Positions 5,317-5,994 of a stretch of DNA of 5,994 bases are shown one piece after another. Within the stretch, counting starts at the first letter, position 1, and the number at the start of each line of letters is the position of its first letter. Below the pieces are notes generated by a model. It saw only the letters and a list, made by a program, of their open reading frames with translations. It did no database searches and was not told the DNA's origin. The stretch spans positions 1 through 5,994 of the forward strand of contig CAZZKE010000105.1 in NCBI GenBank assembly GCA_964655005.1, written 5' to 3'. Origin of the DNA: CAZZKE01 sp964655005. GTDB lineage: Bacteria; Pseudomonadota; Alphaproteobacteria; Rhodospirillales; JABHCV01. The position numbers and the translations under genes are program-made.

Positions 5317-5931
5317 ATGATGAACGAGACCGGCGTCAAGTCGATCCGGATCGACCTGCAAATTATTGCCGACATGATAGAGCCCACCTCACGGGTGCTA
5401 GATGTCGGCTGCGGCAACGGCAACCTGCTGGAATACCTGAGCAATTTCAAACAGGTTGACGGGCGTGGCATCGAACTGGGCACCGCAGGCGTCAACGCCT
5501 GCGTCAGCAACGGGCTGTCGGTGATTCAGGGCGACGCCGAAAAGGACCTGTACAACTACCCCGACCAGGCCTTCGATTATGTTATCCTGGGCCAGACCCT
5601 GCAAGCCATGCACGCGCCCAAAGACGTGCTCGAACAACTGCTCCGGATCGGTCGCCGGGCGATCGTCTCGTTCCCCAACTTCGGCCACTGGCGGGTACGC
5701 TCGCACCTTTTGTTCAAGGGCCGCATGCCGGTCAGCGAAACCCTGCCCGACCAATGGTACGAAACTCCCAACATCCACTTTTGCACGATCCGGGATTTCC
5801 GGGAACTGTGCCGGGAGATGGGCATCAGGGTCGAACGCTCGATCATCCTGGGACGCCGCGGCGAAATAATCCGCCACCCGTTCCTGTCCAACCTGCGCGG
5901 CGAACAGGCGGTTTACCTGCTTAGGCGTTGA
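5317..5931 (+). CDS. metW: Methionine biosynthesis protein MetW (methyltransferase-fold)
   Basis: A 204-residue class I SAM-dependent methyltransferase-like protein. Motif I is DVGCGNG (29-35), an acidic residue ends strand 2 (GIELG, E53), and QGDAEKDL (71-78) resembles motif II. The C-terminal half carries the highly conserved MetW block FPNFGHWRVR (119-128) and PDQWYETPNIHFCTIRDF (144-161). MetW is found beside metX in many Proteobacteria and is thought to assist the acyltransferase step; its exact biochemical activity is not firmly established. The same frame stays open upstream to 5191 inside metX, but the true start is the ATG at 5317, one base after the metX TGA. A second ATG follows directly at 5320. 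The upstream GGGGCGGGGCC offers at most a weak Shine-Dalgarno sequence, so coupling with metX is likely. Confidence 0.95.
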   Translation: MMNETGVKSIRIDLQIIADMIEPTSRVLDVGCGNGNLLEYLSNFKQVDGRGIELGTAGVNACVSNGLSVIQGDAEKDLYNYPDQAFDYVILGQTLQAMHAPKDVLEQLLRIGRRAIVSFPNFGHWRVRSHLLFKGRMPVSETLPDQWYETPNIHFCTIRDFRELCREMGIRVERSIILGRRGEIIRHPFLSNLRGEQAVYLLRR

Positions 5932-5994
5932 GAGGTTGGCGGGGGGATGGGCTTTTGCATTGCGGTTGGCCCGCGATTCTTAATCAGCTAAACT
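5932..5994. other. Short non-coding tail after metW
   Basis: No gene or convincing terminator is visible in these 63 bases. A GGGC/GCCC pair (5950-5973 area) could form only a weak stem with a large loop and no T-tract. The final 15 bases, TTAATCAGCTAAACT (5980-5994), resemble part of the right arm of the 952-1008 repeat, TTAATTAGTAAACT at 984-997. Confidence 0.4.

Noticed and set aside
5947..5991. A 14-codon open frame after metW
   Set aside because: It starts in a G-run and ends within 15 codons with no recognisable peptide character; it is best explained by chance.
1..5994. A CRISPR array, insertion sequence or toxin-antitoxin pair
   Set aside because: No regularly spaced direct repeats, transposase or small paired genes are visible on either strand.

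Overview
This window looks like chromosome from an alphaproteobacterium, most likely a Rhodospirillales-type organism. Three things point there: a GC-rich chorismate mutase / HisC-type aminotransferase / TyrA cluster divergent from metX-metW, an elongator tRNA-Met with the alphaproteobacterial sequence pattern, and a VPLPA-CTERM exported protein. Taxonomy is inferred from remembered gene order and protein character, not from a search.

Layout. Positions 1-47 are the 3' part of a tRNA-Met(CAU) with encoded CCA, followed by an intrinsic terminator (53-92). On the minus strand, 158-781 encodes a small secreted VPLPA-CTERM (exosortase-sorted) protein. Its 5' leader (782-951) is unusually structured. 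A near-perfect 21-bp inverted repeat with GGGGACAG/GGCGACAG cores (952-1008), of the kind associated with REP/RAYT elements, separates it from the next genes. This first kilobase is visibly less GC-rich than the rest.

Positions 1025-3985 hold a tightly packed minus-strand operon, read in the order chorismate mutase (with a reduced prephenate-dehydratase/ACT-like C-terminal part), hisC-type aminotransferase, tyrA. The two junctions are each only 3 nt. Together these genes can take chorismate to prephenate, then to 4-hydroxyphenylpyruvate (or arogenate), then to tyrosine.

A 112-nt divergent intergenic region (4013-4124 to the metX start) carries candidate promoters in both directions and a perfect 14-bp palindrome overlapping the candidate metX -10. 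On the plus strand, metX (homoserine O-acyltransferase, TTG start) and metW (methyltransferase-fold partner) follow with a 1-nt gap and form the entry step to methionine. The last 63 nt hold no gene. They end in a sequence resembling one arm of the 952-1008 repeat, cut by the window edge.

Most of the window is conserved biosynthesis. The parts worth a second look are the reduced PDT-like domain of the chorismate mutase, the palindromic operator candidate upstream of metX, the inverted repeat with its possible truncated second copy, and the leader of the VPLPA-CTERM gene.
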